64,000 nucleotides of DNA from Chitinophaga chungangae (GTDB taxonomy: Bacteria > Bacteroidota > Bacteroidia > Chitinophagales > Chitinophagaceae), in the NCBI RefSeq assembly GCF_017742215.1, contig NZ_JAGHKP010000001.1, positions 868,001 through 932,000 on the forward strand, written 5' to 3'. This document shows positions 26,166 through 34,114 of this stretch, in pieces. The notes below the pieces were generated by a model that saw only the letters and a program-made list of their open reading frames with translations, was not told the origin of the DNA and ran no database searches. A program made the position numbers and the translations under genes. Positions within the stretch are counted from its first letter, which is position 1. Each line of letters starts with the position of its first letter.

Positions 26166-26200
26166 TTTCTTTATAGGAAAATAAATTTCTTTTTATTAAA
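26166..26200 (-). promoter_or_regulatory. Tandem TTTC-N7-GAAA/TAAA operators before the phosphatase-superfamily gene
   Basis: TTTC-N7-GAAA at 26166-26180 and TTTC-N7-TAAA at 26186-26200, centres 20 bases apart, between the end of the XRE-cupin gene and the phosphatase start at 26136. Spacing and sequence match the sites before the alcohol dehydrogenase. Confidence 0.62.
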
Positions 26201-26205
26201 TTTAG

Positions 26206-26823
26206 TCACCGGTTCAGTTCACCGAAAAAATACATCACCAATAGTTTTACCGTGGTTTTTTGGGAATTGACCGGCACGTGGGCGATGTTGCCGTCGAAGA
26301 ACAGGGAATCGCCTTCAGACAGGTCGAAGGTTTTGTCTTCCAACTGGTATTGCAGGTTGCCGCTGAGCACGTAAAGATATTCGTAAGCGGCCGTGGTTAC
26401 CGGCTGCCGCTGCGCGCCGGGGCGAAGGGTGAGCAGCGAGATCTGGAAAGCGCCGCCTTCAAAATTATTTTCAAGAATGGATTGGTATTCGAAACCGGTG
26501 GCGCCTTCTTCTTTTTCATACGGGGTGTAACTGTCTTTCGGGATCAGGATATACCCCGGGAAATGATGTTCCGCGCTCAGCTCGGCAAAAAACGTTTCCG
26601 TTTTTATGCCCAGTTTCTGGATGATGGTGAAAAGCGTGGGAATGGTGGGCAGCATCCTGCCGTTCTCTATCTTCGACAGCATCGCGGACTTGATGCCGGT
26701 TACGCCGGAAAGATCGAGCAGCTTCAGGCCTTTTTCTTTACGGTAACGGCGGATAAGCCCGCCAATCCTGTGATAGACGAGATGCCCGCTGTTCACCGCA
26801 TCCTGTTGTGGTTCCTGGTTCAT
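26206..26823 (-). CDS. XRE-family transcriptional regulator with C-terminal cupin domain
   Basis: 205 residues. Helix-turn-helix near 18-75 ('IGGLIRRYRKEKGLKLLDLSGVTGIKSAMLSKIENGRMLP'), then a small cupin beta-barrel near 125-200 ('EYLYVLSGNLQYQLEDKTFDLSEGDSLFFDGNIAHVPVN'). This is the PuuR/HipB-cupin-like plan in which the cupin senses a small ligand. It lies between the phosphatase gene and the MFS permease; the upstream region shared with the permease has the same dyads, so it is the obvious candidate to bind them and control itself, the permease, the hydrolase and the alcohol dehydrogenase. Confidence 0.92.
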   Translation of the reverse strand: MNQEPQQDAVNSGHLVYHRIGGLIRRYRKEKGLKLLDLSGVTGIKSAMLSKIENGRMLPTIPTLFTIIQKLGIKTETFFAELSAEHHFPGYILIPKDSYTPYEKEEGATGFEYQSILENNFEGGAFQISLLTLRPGAQRQPVTTAAYEYLYVLSGNLQYQLEDKTFDLSEGDSLFFDGNIAHVPVNSQKTTVKLLVMYFFGELNR

Positions 26824-26860
26824 ATGGACTTAACGATTATTTAAAAACATGTCCGCTAAT

Positions 26861-26895
26861 TTAACGAATAAGAAATATAATTTCGTTTTAGGAAA
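26861..26895. promoter_or_regulatory. Tandem TTTC-N7-GAAA operators in the divergent XRE/MFS promoter region
   Basis: An exact TTTC-N7-GAAA at 26881-26895, and a degenerate copy (TTAA-N7-GAAA) at 26861-26875, centres 20 bases apart. They lie between the XRE-cupin start (26823) and the MFS start (26986). Confidence 0.6.
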
Positions 26896-26985
26896 ATGTT
26901 ACCGCCATTTTACGCGGCGGGTATTGTTTGTATGATAAGTTTTTTCAGCGCATCCATTCCAGGTGCGCGCGGCTAAACCTTTTGC

Positions 26986-28251
26986 ATGATGGACCAACAA
27001 AACACGCGTGCGCACCTGGAAAACGGGCGGTGGAGGATGTTGCTGCTTACAATGTTCTGCTACCTGTTTTTTTACACCGGCCGGCACAATTTCGGCTGGG
27101 CTTCGCATCAGCTGGCGGAAACCCTGCATATTTCCTTTGAAAGGATCGGGTGGATCAGTTTCGCCATGCTGGCGGGTTACGCGTTGGGGCAAATGATCAA
27201 CGGCAACCTGGCGGACCGTCTCAGCCCGAAACATATGATCGCAACAGGCGGTTTGTTGTCTGTTTCCGCCAATATCCTCATCAGTTTTTCGGACGATTAC
27301 GCCACGATCCTTATCCTGTGGTGTTTGAACGGTTATTTCCAGTCTATGGCCTGGGCCGCCGGCAGCAGGATCATCGCCAACTGGTGGCGCGACGGTAACA
27401 AAGGAATGGCGTATGGTTTGTACACCATGTCTGCAGGTTTATCGTCCGTTATCACCTACCTGTTTTCCATCCTGCTCGTGGAAGAGAACTGGCGCAGCAT
27501 TTTTCGTATTCCCGTATTGTTCCTCGCCGGCGCGGTGATCATTTTTTTCATTTTCGTGCGCAATGCGCCGCGATATGATGGCGGGGAAAAAACGGCGGCC
27601 GAAACGCGGCCGGGATGGAAGGAAGCGTATGCCGCGGCGCTGGGCAACAAACGTTTTTTGATCGTTTGCCTAGCATTGGGTTTCCAAAGCATGGCCCGGT
27701 ACGCGCTCATTTTCTGGATCCCGTTATATTTCTTAAGCGCCACTTTCGAAGACGCGCCCTCCAAAGTATGGATCAGCATATTATTGCCGATAGGCATGGC
27801 GGCGGGGGCGTTCGCTTTCGGTTTTATATCGGACAAATTTTTCCGCGGCAACCGGATGTTGTCCATTTTCGCGGGCATGACGGCCTGCTGCATGCTTTCC
27901 GCGCTGATCTATTTTTTGAATGTAAAAAGCGGCGTCACCATCGGTGCGCTCGTGTTTTGCGCGGGTTTTTTCTCTTATGGCCCCCAGGCCAACTTCTGGC
28001 CGCTGGCGCCGGAATTGCTCGGGCAGCGTTACGTAGGCACCGGCACGGGTATCATGAATATGTCCGCTTACGTGTTCGCCGCTATCGGCGAGCCGCTGAT
28101 GGGAAAAGTGATCGACGCGACGGGCAATAAAGCCGTGATGTTTTTAGTAGTGGCGTTGATCGCTTTGCTGGCCGCGCTGACGATATTGCTGGCGGCGCGG
28201 CCGCGGCTGCCGGAAAACCAAATGGCGGCGCGCGTTGTTGATGCTGGATGA
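26986..28251 (+). CDS. MFS permease of the organophosphate:phosphate antiporter type
   Basis: 421 residues with about 12 membrane helices. 'YLFFYTGRHNFGWASHQL' near 26-43 resembles the basic first-helix signature of GlpT/UhpT/PgtP-type (OPA) transporters, which exchange organic phosphates for inorganic phosphate. 'GRLADRLSPKH'-like loop 2-3 reads 'GNLADRLSPKHMI' near 73-85. It is divergent from the XRE-cupin regulator and shares its dyads. With the periplasmic phosphodiesterase-type enzyme and the alcohol dehydrogenase, it suggests uptake and oxidation of a small phosphorus-containing or phosphate-derived compound. The exact substrate is unknown. Confidence 0.87.
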   Translation: MMDQQNTRAHLENGRWRMLLLTMFCYLFFYTGRHNFGWASHQLAETLHISFERIGWISFAMLAGYALGQMINGNLADRLSPKHMIATGGLLSVSANILISFSDDYATILILWCLNGYFQSMAWAAGSRIIANWWRDGNKGMAYGLYTMSAGLSSVITYLFSILLVEENWRSIFRIPVLFLAGAVIIFFIFVRNAPRYDGGEKTAAETRPGWKEAYAAALGNKRFLIVCLALGFQSMARYALIFWIPLYFLSATFEDAPSKVWISILLPIGMAAGAFAFGFISDKFFRGNRMLSIFAGMTACCMLSALIYFLNVKSGVTIGALVFCAGFFSYGPQANFWPLAPELLGQRYVGTGTGIMNMSAYVFAAIGEPLMGKVIDATGNKAVMFLVVALIALLAALTILLAARPRLPENQMAARVVDAG

Positions 28252-28384
28252 TTTCTCCCTCACTATATACCGTGTAAAATCCCGGCGCTTGGCGAAATAT
28301 CGTGACACGTCAAGAACCGGTTATTGCATATTTAATTGATCTTCATATTGTTAACCCCATGGCACACAGGTTGCAAACCCTATC

Positions 28385-28404
28385 ACGCAATAATTGTGTT
28401 GCGT
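28385..28404 (+). promoter_or_regulatory. Inverted repeat before the small acidic protein gene
   Basis: ACGCAA-N8-TTGCGT, a perfect 6-base dyad 23 bases before the start at 28427. Function unknown. Confidence 0.25.
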
Positions 28405-28426
28405 TCAATCACAAAAAACAAAAGCC

Positions 28427-28603
28427 ATGATTGCAATTTCTCAACTCCTTCGCGGCCTTTTTAAAGGCGACGATCCCAAACCCACCGTAACCAACGACGA
28501 AACGCCCATCCACGAAGTGCATGAGAAAGACACCTACCAGGGCGGCGAATTCCTCGACGACCAGATCAGGACAGACGATATTGAAGAAGACGAAATCTAT
28601 TAG
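28427..28603 (+). CDS. Small acidic protein, 58 residues
   Basis: ATG 28427 is chosen over an upstream TTG. The first 13 residues ('MIAISQLLRGLFK') could form an amphipathic helix. The rest is polar and strongly acidic, ending in D-D-I-E-E-D-E-I-Y, and looks disordered. There is no family I recognise. It ends 11 bases before the bestrophin gene, so the two are probably co-transcribed and it may modulate or bind the channel; this is inference from position only. Confidence 0.6.
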   Translation: MIAISQLLRGLFKGDDPKPTVTNDETPIHEVHEKDTYQGGEFLDDQIRTDDIEEDEIY

Positions 28604-28614
28604 CACCGGAACAT

Positions 28615-29622
28615 ATGCACATAGGAAAATCATACCCGTTAACCGACTTTCTCTACTGGACCCGGAGGGAGATCTATTTGCTTATCGTGCTGGGCACGAT
28701 GCCGGTGGTATTGTACCAAGTGCTGGGCGTCAAATGGATGGTAGTGCCCTGGACGGTCGTTTCGCTCCTGGGCACGGCCACTGCTTTTATCGTCGGTTTT
28801 AAGAACACTCAGACGTACAACCGCACCTGGGGCGCGCTGGGCGTATGGGGCAGCATCGTGAACACCAGCAAATACTGGGGAATCATCTGCCGCGATTCCT
28901 TCAAAGACCCTGAGCTGGTGCGCACCCTCATCTACCGCCATTTCGCCTGGCTCACCGCCATCCGGTTCGAGCTGCGGAAACACCGCGTATGGGAAAAAGT
29001 AGATGCGCATCACAACGCCGAATACCAGCGGTTTTACAAGATCCCCGAACGCAAAAGCGAATGCGAAAACGAAATGCTGAAATATATTTCCAAAGAAGAA
29101 CTGGCATCCGTATCGAAGGCGCACAGCATGGCGACGCAGCTGCTGGCCCTGCAAAGCAGGGATATCAAAGCGGTGCACGACAGCCAGGGCATCGTGCCTA
29201 CGCAGTTCGTGGAAATGCAACGGACGATCAACGCCTTTTTCGCCCAGCAGTCGCAGGTGGAAGGGTTGAAAGACACGCCTTACCCGCGGCAATACTCCAT
29301 TATCAACACGATTTTCGTGCGCATGTTCTGCATTTTACTGCCGTTCGGCATGCTGCAGGAGTTCGATAAGCTCAACGGCGTGGTGAACGGGGTGATGAAA
29401 GGGCATATGATCTGGTTGCTGATACCTTTTACCGTGATCATATCCTGGATGTACACCTCGTTGGTGCAGGTAGGGGATAGCACCGAAAACCCTTTCGAAG
29501 GAAGCCCCAACGACGTGCCCATTTCCAGCATCTGCCGGTCTATCGAGATCGATCTCCGGGAAATGCTGGGAGAAACCGAATTGCCCGCGCCCGTGAAGGC
29601 GCAAAACGAAATCCTCGTCTGA
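28615..29622 (+). CDS. Bestrophin family (UPF0187) anion channel
   Basis: 335 residues. 'LTDFLYWTRREIYLLIVLGTMP' near 9-30 and 'ATAFIVGFKNTQTYNRTWGALGVWGSIVNTSKYW' near 60-95 are hallmark bestrophin segments, including the neck region. Two further hydrophobic stretches lie near 225-245 and 262-285, and 'NPFEGSPNDVPISSICRSIEIDLREMLGE' near 295-322 gives the conserved C-terminal signature. Bacterial bestrophins are pentameric inner-membrane ion channels. It directly follows the small acidic gene. Confidence 0.92.
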   Translation: MHIGKSYPLTDFLYWTRREIYLLIVLGTMPVVLYQVLGVKWMVVPWTVVSLLGTATAFIVGFKNTQTYNRTWGALGVWGSIVNTSKYWGIICRDSFKDPELVRTLIYRHFAWLTAIRFELRKHRVWEKVDAHHNAEYQRFYKIPERKSECENEMLKYISKEELASVSKAHSMATQLLALQSRDIKAVHDSQGIVPTQFVEMQRTINAFFAQQSQVEGLKDTPYPRQYSIINTIFVRMFCILLPFGMLQEFDKLNGVVNGVMKGHMIWLLIPFTVIISWMYTSLVQVGDSTENPFEGSPNDVPISSICRSIEIDLREMLGETELPAPVKAQNEILV

Positions 29623-29698
29623 TGAAAAAAAAATTCCGGGAATTTGTCCAATCCGGAAAACGCGATTGTTATTGATATAAACACCCAATTTTAAAAAG

Positions 29699-30157
29699 AT
29701 GGAAAAAAGAACTAATTTTTTCGAAAAAGGGCCCGGCGCTCTTAAAACGCTCTTTCACACCGGCGCGTATCTCAAAAAATCTTTGATCGAGCAGAAATTG
29801 CATGAACTGGTAGACTTCCGCGTATCGCAGATCAACGGCTGCGCGTATTGCCTGGACATGCATTCCAAAGACGCTCTGGCGCATGGAGAGCTCGACCAGC
29901 GTTTGTTCTGCGTAAGCGCCTGGCGCGAAACGCCGTTCTTTACAGACAGGGAAAGGGCCGCGCTGGCATGGGCCGAAGCGGTAACCGCCTGTCATGTGCC
30001 TGATGAAACCTACGCAAGGGTAAAAGCGCAGTTCACCGACGAAGAACTGGTGGACCTCACGCTGGTGATCACCACCATCAACACCTGGAACCGCTTCAAT
30101 ATCGCGTTTTCGAACCCTGAAGTGGTGGGCACATACCAGGCAGGACAATTTGCGTAA
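29699..30157 (+). CDS. AhpD-like carboxymuconolactone decarboxylase family protein
   Basis: 152 residues, cytoplasmic, all-helical. The redox motif of AhpD-type proteins is present: 'INGCAYCLDMHSKDA' with Cys48, Cys51 and His55, preceded by Glu34 and Arg41. The family provides peroxidase or peroxiredoxin-partner activity. It begins a probable three-gene unit with a YCII protein 35 bases downstream and an ECF42-type sigma factor, an association that fits stress or detoxification control. Confidence 0.92.
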   Translation: MEKRTNFFEKGPGALKTLFHTGAYLKKSLIEQKLHELVDFRVSQINGCAYCLDMHSKDALAHGELDQRLFCVSAWRETPFFTDRERAALAWAEAVTACHVPDETYARVKAQFTDEELVDLTLVITTINTWNRFNIAFSNPEVVGTYQAGQFA

Positions 30158-30192
30158 GGCGCCGCACAAAAGCACCAAAAAAACCATGATAT

Positions 30193-30534
30193 ATGAATGA
30201 TTTCTTATTAGTATTCCGGAGAGATTACAAAACGAAGGAGATTCAACCGTCGCCGGAGCAATTGCAGGCGCATTTGAGCCGGTGGCGGGAATGGTTTAAC
30301 GATCTCAGGGCGCGCGATCTGCTCGCAAGGCCGGTACAGCCCTGGGAAGCCGGCGGCATGGTGCTGCAGAACGACAAAAGCGTGACGGACGGCCCTTACG
30401 CCGAGATCAAGGAATCCATCGGGGGATTTATCGTTATCAAAGCCGGCAGCTATGAAGAGGCCGCGGAAATAGCGAAAGGCTCGCCGATCTTCGAACTGGG
30501 CGGGACGGTTGAAATTCGTATGGCCGTTGTGTAA
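30193..30534 (+). CDS. YCII-related (DGPF) protein
   Basis: 113 residues with a ferredoxin-like fold. The family motif D-G-P-Y is at 66-69 in 'VTDGPYAEIKESIGGFIVIKA', and the N-terminus 'DFLLVFRRDYKTKEIQPSPEQL' is typical. DGPF proteins are characteristic companions of ECF42 sigma factors and are part of their regulon in studied actinobacteria; enzyme activity is unclear. It is located directly upstream of such a sigma factor here. Confidence 0.92.
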   Translation: MNDFLLVFRRDYKTKEIQPSPEQLQAHLSRWREWFNDLRARDLLARPVQPWEAGGMVLQNDKSVTDGPYAEIKESIGGFIVIKAGSYEEAAEIAKGSPIFELGGTVEIRMAVV

Positions 30535-30588
30535 CGCGATGGATAGGAATCCTTTCTTATTTTTGCAATAAGCTTTTTGTTTGTTCGC

Positions 30589-31833
30589 ATGAATGGGAAA
30601 GAATTATTACCGCACTTATTCAGAACGGAGTATCAGAAAATGGTTTCGGTACTAAGCTCGCTGTTTGGCATGGAGCACATAGAACTGGCGGAAGATATCG
30701 TGAGCGATACTTTTCTGGCCGCCACCGAATCGTGGAGCGCGAAAGGCGTGCCGGAAAACCCGACCGCCTGGCTGTACGTGGTGGCCAAGAATAAAACGAA
30801 GAACTGGCTGAAACGCGATAATTTTTTCCAGCAGCAACTGCTGACGGACCTGCGGCGCAACACCCCGGAAGGGGAAGAGATCGAGATCGACCTTTCCGAG
30901 CGCAATATTTCCGACAGCCAGCTGGCCATGATGTTCGCGGTATGCCATCCTTCCATTCCCGCCGAATCGCAGGTGGCGCTTGCGCTCAACCTGCTTTGCG
31001 GCTTCGGCGCCCAGGAGATCGCGGATGCGTACCTCACCACCAAAACCGTTATTTACAAACGGCTGAGCCGCGCGAAGGAAAAGCTGAAGGAAACGAAGAT
31101 CGAAATTCAGCCGCCCACCGCGCATGAAATTGAAGAAAGGCTGGAAACGGTGCTGAAAACGATCTACCTGCTTTTTTCAGAAGGATATTATTCCATCTCC
31201 CATAATACCGTGCTGCGAAAAGAACTGTGCGTGGAAGCCATGCGGCTCGGTTACCTGCTGGTGGAACAGCCGCTCACCAACCGGCCCGCCGCCAACGCGT
31301 TACTTGCGCTGATGTGTTTTCACGCCTCTCGTTTCGATGCGAGAATGAACGAAACCGGGGAAATGGTGTTGTACGAAGAACAGGACGAATCGCGCTGGAA
31401 CCGCGAGCTGATCAGAAAAGGGGAATATTACCTCAACCGGGCGGCCGATACGCCCGTTTTAACAAGGTATCACCTGGAAGCCGCCATCGCTTACTGGCAC
31501 ACGCATAAAGAAGATACCGCGGAAAAATGGGACAATATCCTCGACCTGTATAACCAGCTCCTGATCCTGGAATATTCGCCGGTTGCCGCGCTCAACCGCA
31601 CTTTCGCGCTGTCTAAAGCCAGAGGCAAACGGGAAGCGATCCGCGAGGCGGAAAAACTGGGATTGACGGACAACTACTTTTATTATTCATTGTTGGGAAA
31701 CCTCTACACATATATTGACGATAAAAAGGCGATGCAACACTACCAGACAGCGTTGCAGCAGGCGAATACACCCGCCGATGTCGCCTTGATTGAAAAGAAC
31801 ATCGGGCAAATCAGGCGCAGGCTGAGCGAATAA
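30589..31833 (+). CDS. ECF42-type RNA polymerase sigma factor with C-terminal helical extension
   Basis: 414 residues from ATG 30589 (an upstream TTG is rejected). The first 180 residues hold sigma regions 2 and 4 ('EYQKMVSVLSSLFGMEHIELAEDIVSDTFLAA' near 13-45; 'LLCGFGAQEIADAYLTTKTVIYKRLSRAKEKL' near 140-172). A C-terminal extension of about 230 residues (DUF6596 type, with TPR-like helices) replaces a separate anti-sigma factor in this group. The gene follows a DGPF gene, which is the known genomic signature of ECF42 factors. Its likely targets are the DGPF genes at 30193 and 34115. Confidence 0.9.
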   Translation: MNGKELLPHLFRTEYQKMVSVLSSLFGMEHIELAEDIVSDTFLAATESWSAKGVPENPTAWLYVVAKNKTKNWLKRDNFFQQQLLTDLRRNTPEGEEIEIDLSERNISDSQLAMMFAVCHPSIPAESQVALALNLLCGFGAQEIADAYLTTKTVIYKRLSRAKEKLKETKIEIQPPTAHEIEERLETVLKTIYLLFSEGYYSISHNTVLRKELCVEAMRLGYLLVEQPLTNRPAANALLALMCFHASRFDARMNETGEMVLYEEQDESRWNRELIRKGEYYLNRAADTPVLTRYHLEAAIAYWHTHKEDTAEKWDNILDLYNQLLILEYSPVAALNRTFALSKARGKREAIREAEKLGLTDNYFYYSLLGNLYTYIDDKKAMQHYQTALQQANTPADVALIEKNIGQIRRRLSE

Positions 31834-31923
31834 ACTTTCATCCCGCTATTTTATTCTTTCGCAACCCCGTATTGATCCGGACCGGTCGGCAGGCTCTTCT
31901 TTTGCCCACTACAAACAGGAATT

Positions 31924-33210
31924 ATGAAAACGACAGAAAACAAAAAACACATCGTGGTGATCGGCGGCGGTTTTGCGGGGCTTAATTTTGTGAAGCGCCT
32001 TTTCCGCAGCAGGCATTTCAACATCACGGTGGTGGACAAAAACAACTACAATTATTTTACGCCCCTGCTGTACCAGGTGGCCACCAGTTTTCTTGAGCCT
32101 TCCAGCATCAGCTACCCGTTCAGGAAACTGTTCCGGAAAGAACACATCGTTTTCCGCATGGCGGAACTGCTGGAAGTGGATACTGCCGCTCATAAACTCC
32201 GCCTCAGCGACGGCGGCGAGCTGGTATACGACATCCTCGTTTTCGCGGCCGGCTCCAAAACCAATTTCTTCGGCAACGACGCCATCCGCCGGCATTCTTT
32301 TTCGCTGAAAGGAATAGACGATGCGATCTACATGCGCAACGAATTGCTGAAAACGCTGGAAAAAGCGTCGCTGGAGGAAGACCCGGAAGAGCGCAAAAAA
32401 CTGCTCACCGTGGTGATCGCCGGCGGCGGCCCCACCGGTGTGGAAGTGGCCGGCATGCTGGCGGAATCGAAGGCTTTCCTCGGCAACGATTATCCCAGCC
32501 TGAAACGCGCCATGGGCAACATTCACGTGATAGACGGATCGCCGTACCTGCTGGCGCCGATGAGCGATAAAACACATGCCGCCGCATATAAAGCGTTAAA
32601 AAAACTGGGCGTACAGGTAAAGCTGAACACGCAGGTGAAAGATTTTAAGAACGACCAGGTGCTGTTGTCTGACGGTTCCGTGATAGAAGCGAAAACGCTG
32701 ATATGGGCCGCGGGCGTAACCGCCAATACTTTCCGCGGCATCGACCCCGCCAGCATCGGCAGGGGCAACCGCATGATCACCGATTCGATCAACAAGGTGC
32801 AGGGGTATGCAGATATCTACGCCATCGGCGACATCAGCATCCAGTTTACAGACAAACTTTATCCCAACGGCCACCCGCAGCTTGCGCAACCCGCCATCCA
32901 GCAGGGTAAAACCCTTGCGAAAAATCTTGTCCGCATGGAGGAAGGCAAGGCGCCGGTACCTTTCAAATATTTTGACCGGGGAGACATGGCGATTATCGGA
33001 AGGCAATTTGCAGTGGCGGACCTTTTTAAGCACAAGGTGCATCTTGGAGGACTGCTTGGGTTACTCAGCTGGCTTTTTATACATGTGCTTTCCCTGGTCA
33101 ATTACAACAATAAAATAAAAACGCTTTATAACTGGGCGGTGGCTTATGCTACGAAAGATCAGGCGCTCCGGATGATTTTCAGACCGGGCAACCGTGAAAC
33201 CGTGAGCTGA
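31924..33210 (+). CDS. Type II NADH dehydrogenase (NDH-2-like FAD/NAD-binding oxidoreductase)
   Basis: 428 residues. FAD motif G-G-G-F-A-G at 14-19, quinone/FAD-region segment 'NYNYFTPLLYQVATSFLEPSSISYPFRKLF' near 42-70, NADH motif G-G-G-P-T-G at 167-172 ('VVIAGGGPTGVEVAGML') and 'DIYAIGDISIQ' near 298-308. A hydrophobic C-terminal stretch near 375-400 ('LLGLLSWLFIHVLSL') would attach it to the membrane. It would transfer electrons from NADH to quinone without proton pumping. A cytochrome b558-like gene follows 25 bases later. Confidence 0.9.
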   Translation: MKTTENKKHIVVIGGGFAGLNFVKRLFRSRHFNITVVDKNNYNYFTPLLYQVATSFLEPSSISYPFRKLFRKEHIVFRMAELLEVDTAAHKLRLSDGGELVYDILVFAAGSKTNFFGNDAIRRHSFSLKGIDDAIYMRNELLKTLEKASLEEDPEERKKLLTVVIAGGGPTGVEVAGMLAESKAFLGNDYPSLKRAMGNIHVIDGSPYLLAPMSDKTHAAAYKALKKLGVQVKLNTQVKDFKNDQVLLSDGSVIEAKTLIWAAGVTANTFRGIDPASIGRGNRMITDSINKVQGYADIYAIGDISIQFTDKLYPNGHPQLAQPAIQQGKTLAKNLVRMEEGKAPVPFKYFDRGDMAIIGRQFAVADLFKHKVHLGGLLGLLSWLFIHVLSLVNYNNKIKTLYNWAVAYATKDQALRMIFRPGNRETVS

Positions 33211-33235
33211 TCCAAAACCCGTAAAACTTATACCC

Positions 33236-34018
33236 ATGCTGAGTTTCAAACAATTTTTCCGATCGTCGCTGGGGAGGAAACTGGTCATGTCGATGACAGG
33301 TCTTTTCCTCTGCCTCTTCCTGATCGTGCACCTGGGCGGCAACCTTACGTTGTTTTCGGGTGATGAAGGTTATAATTTTAATATTTACGCGCATTTCATG
33401 ACGCACTTTTTACCGGTGGAGATCATCGGGTACATCCTGTATATTTCCATTCTGATCCATGCGTTGTATGCGCTGATACTGACGGTGAAAAACAAACGGT
33501 CGCGGCCGGTGAAATATGCCGTTGCCCCCAAATCCGGTTCCAGCTGGGCTTCCCTTAACATGGGGCTGTTGGGCAGCATCATTTTCCTGTTCCTGGTCAT
33601 TCACATGACGAACTTCTGGGGCCGTTACAAATTCACCGAAGGCACGTACCGCGAATACCGTACGGACCTGATGACGGACAAGCTCATTTCATCAACGGTT
33701 TACGTGCCGCCTTCCCCGGACTTCGAATATGCCGTGCTTACCGAAGGGGAAGTGGAGATCGTGCGGGTGAAAGACCTGTACGCGATCGTATCCGGAAGTT
33801 TCAGCCTGCTGTGGTACGTGCTGCTGTACCTGGTGGCGATGGTGGCGGTGGCTTATCATATGTATCACGGTTTCCAGAGCGCGTTCCAGACTACCGGGCT
33901 GGCCAGCCGGAAGTATACGCCGGCCATTAAGTTCATCGGCATCTGGATCTTCGCGGTGATCATTCCGCTTGCATTCGCGTCGATGCCAATCGTATTTTAT
34001 ATCAAGAGCCTGTTGTAG
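33236..34018 (+). CDS. Succinate dehydrogenase/fumarate reductase cytochrome b558-like membrane subunit
   Basis: 260 residues with five hydrophobic segments and conserved His residues in them: 'FLIVHLGGNLTLF', 'IYAHFMTHFLP', 'ISILIHALYALI', 'FLVIHMTNFWGRY' and 'AYHMYHGFQSAFQTTGL'. This is the SdhC b558 family pattern with two b hemes. In complex II operons it is followed by sdhA and sdhB, but here neither follows; the next gene is on the other strand. It lies directly after NDH-2. Either a scattered complex II subunit or a repurposed di-heme quinone protein. Confidence 0.88.
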   Translation: MLSFKQFFRSSLGRKLVMSMTGLFLCLFLIVHLGGNLTLFSGDEGYNFNIYAHFMTHFLPVEIIGYILYISILIHALYALILTVKNKRSRPVKYAVAPKSGSSWASLNMGLLGSIIFLFLVIHMTNFWGRYKFTEGTYREYRTDLMTDKLISSTVYVPPSPDFEYAVLTEGEVEIVRVKDLYAIVSGSFSLLWYVLLYLVAMVAVAYHMYHGFQSAFQTTGLASRKYTPAIKFIGIWIFAVIIPLAFASMPIVFYIKSLL

Positions 34019-34030
34019 TGGACGATGAAG

Positions 34031-34073
34031 AACAGAAAGAAGCCTTTGCGGGATCGCAAAGGCTCTTCTGTTT
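34031..34073 (+). terminator. Terminator after the cytochrome b558 gene
   Basis: A perfect 10-bp core stem AGCCTTTGCG/CGCAAAGGCT with GGAT loop, extended outward by AACAGAA-type pairing to about 18 bp and ending in T-rich DNA. Confidence 0.8.
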
Positions 34074-34102
34074 ACTGTTTACTGTTTCCTGTTAACTGTT
34101 CA
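34068..34102. repeat. Five tandem heptamers (CTGTTTA and variants)
   Basis: CTGTTTA, CTGTTTA, CTGTTTC, CTGTTAA, CTGTTCA in direct order, starting inside the right arm of the terminator. This is a short tandem repeat between convergent genes. Confidence 0.75.
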
Positions 34103-34114
34103 AATGTTCTTTGA

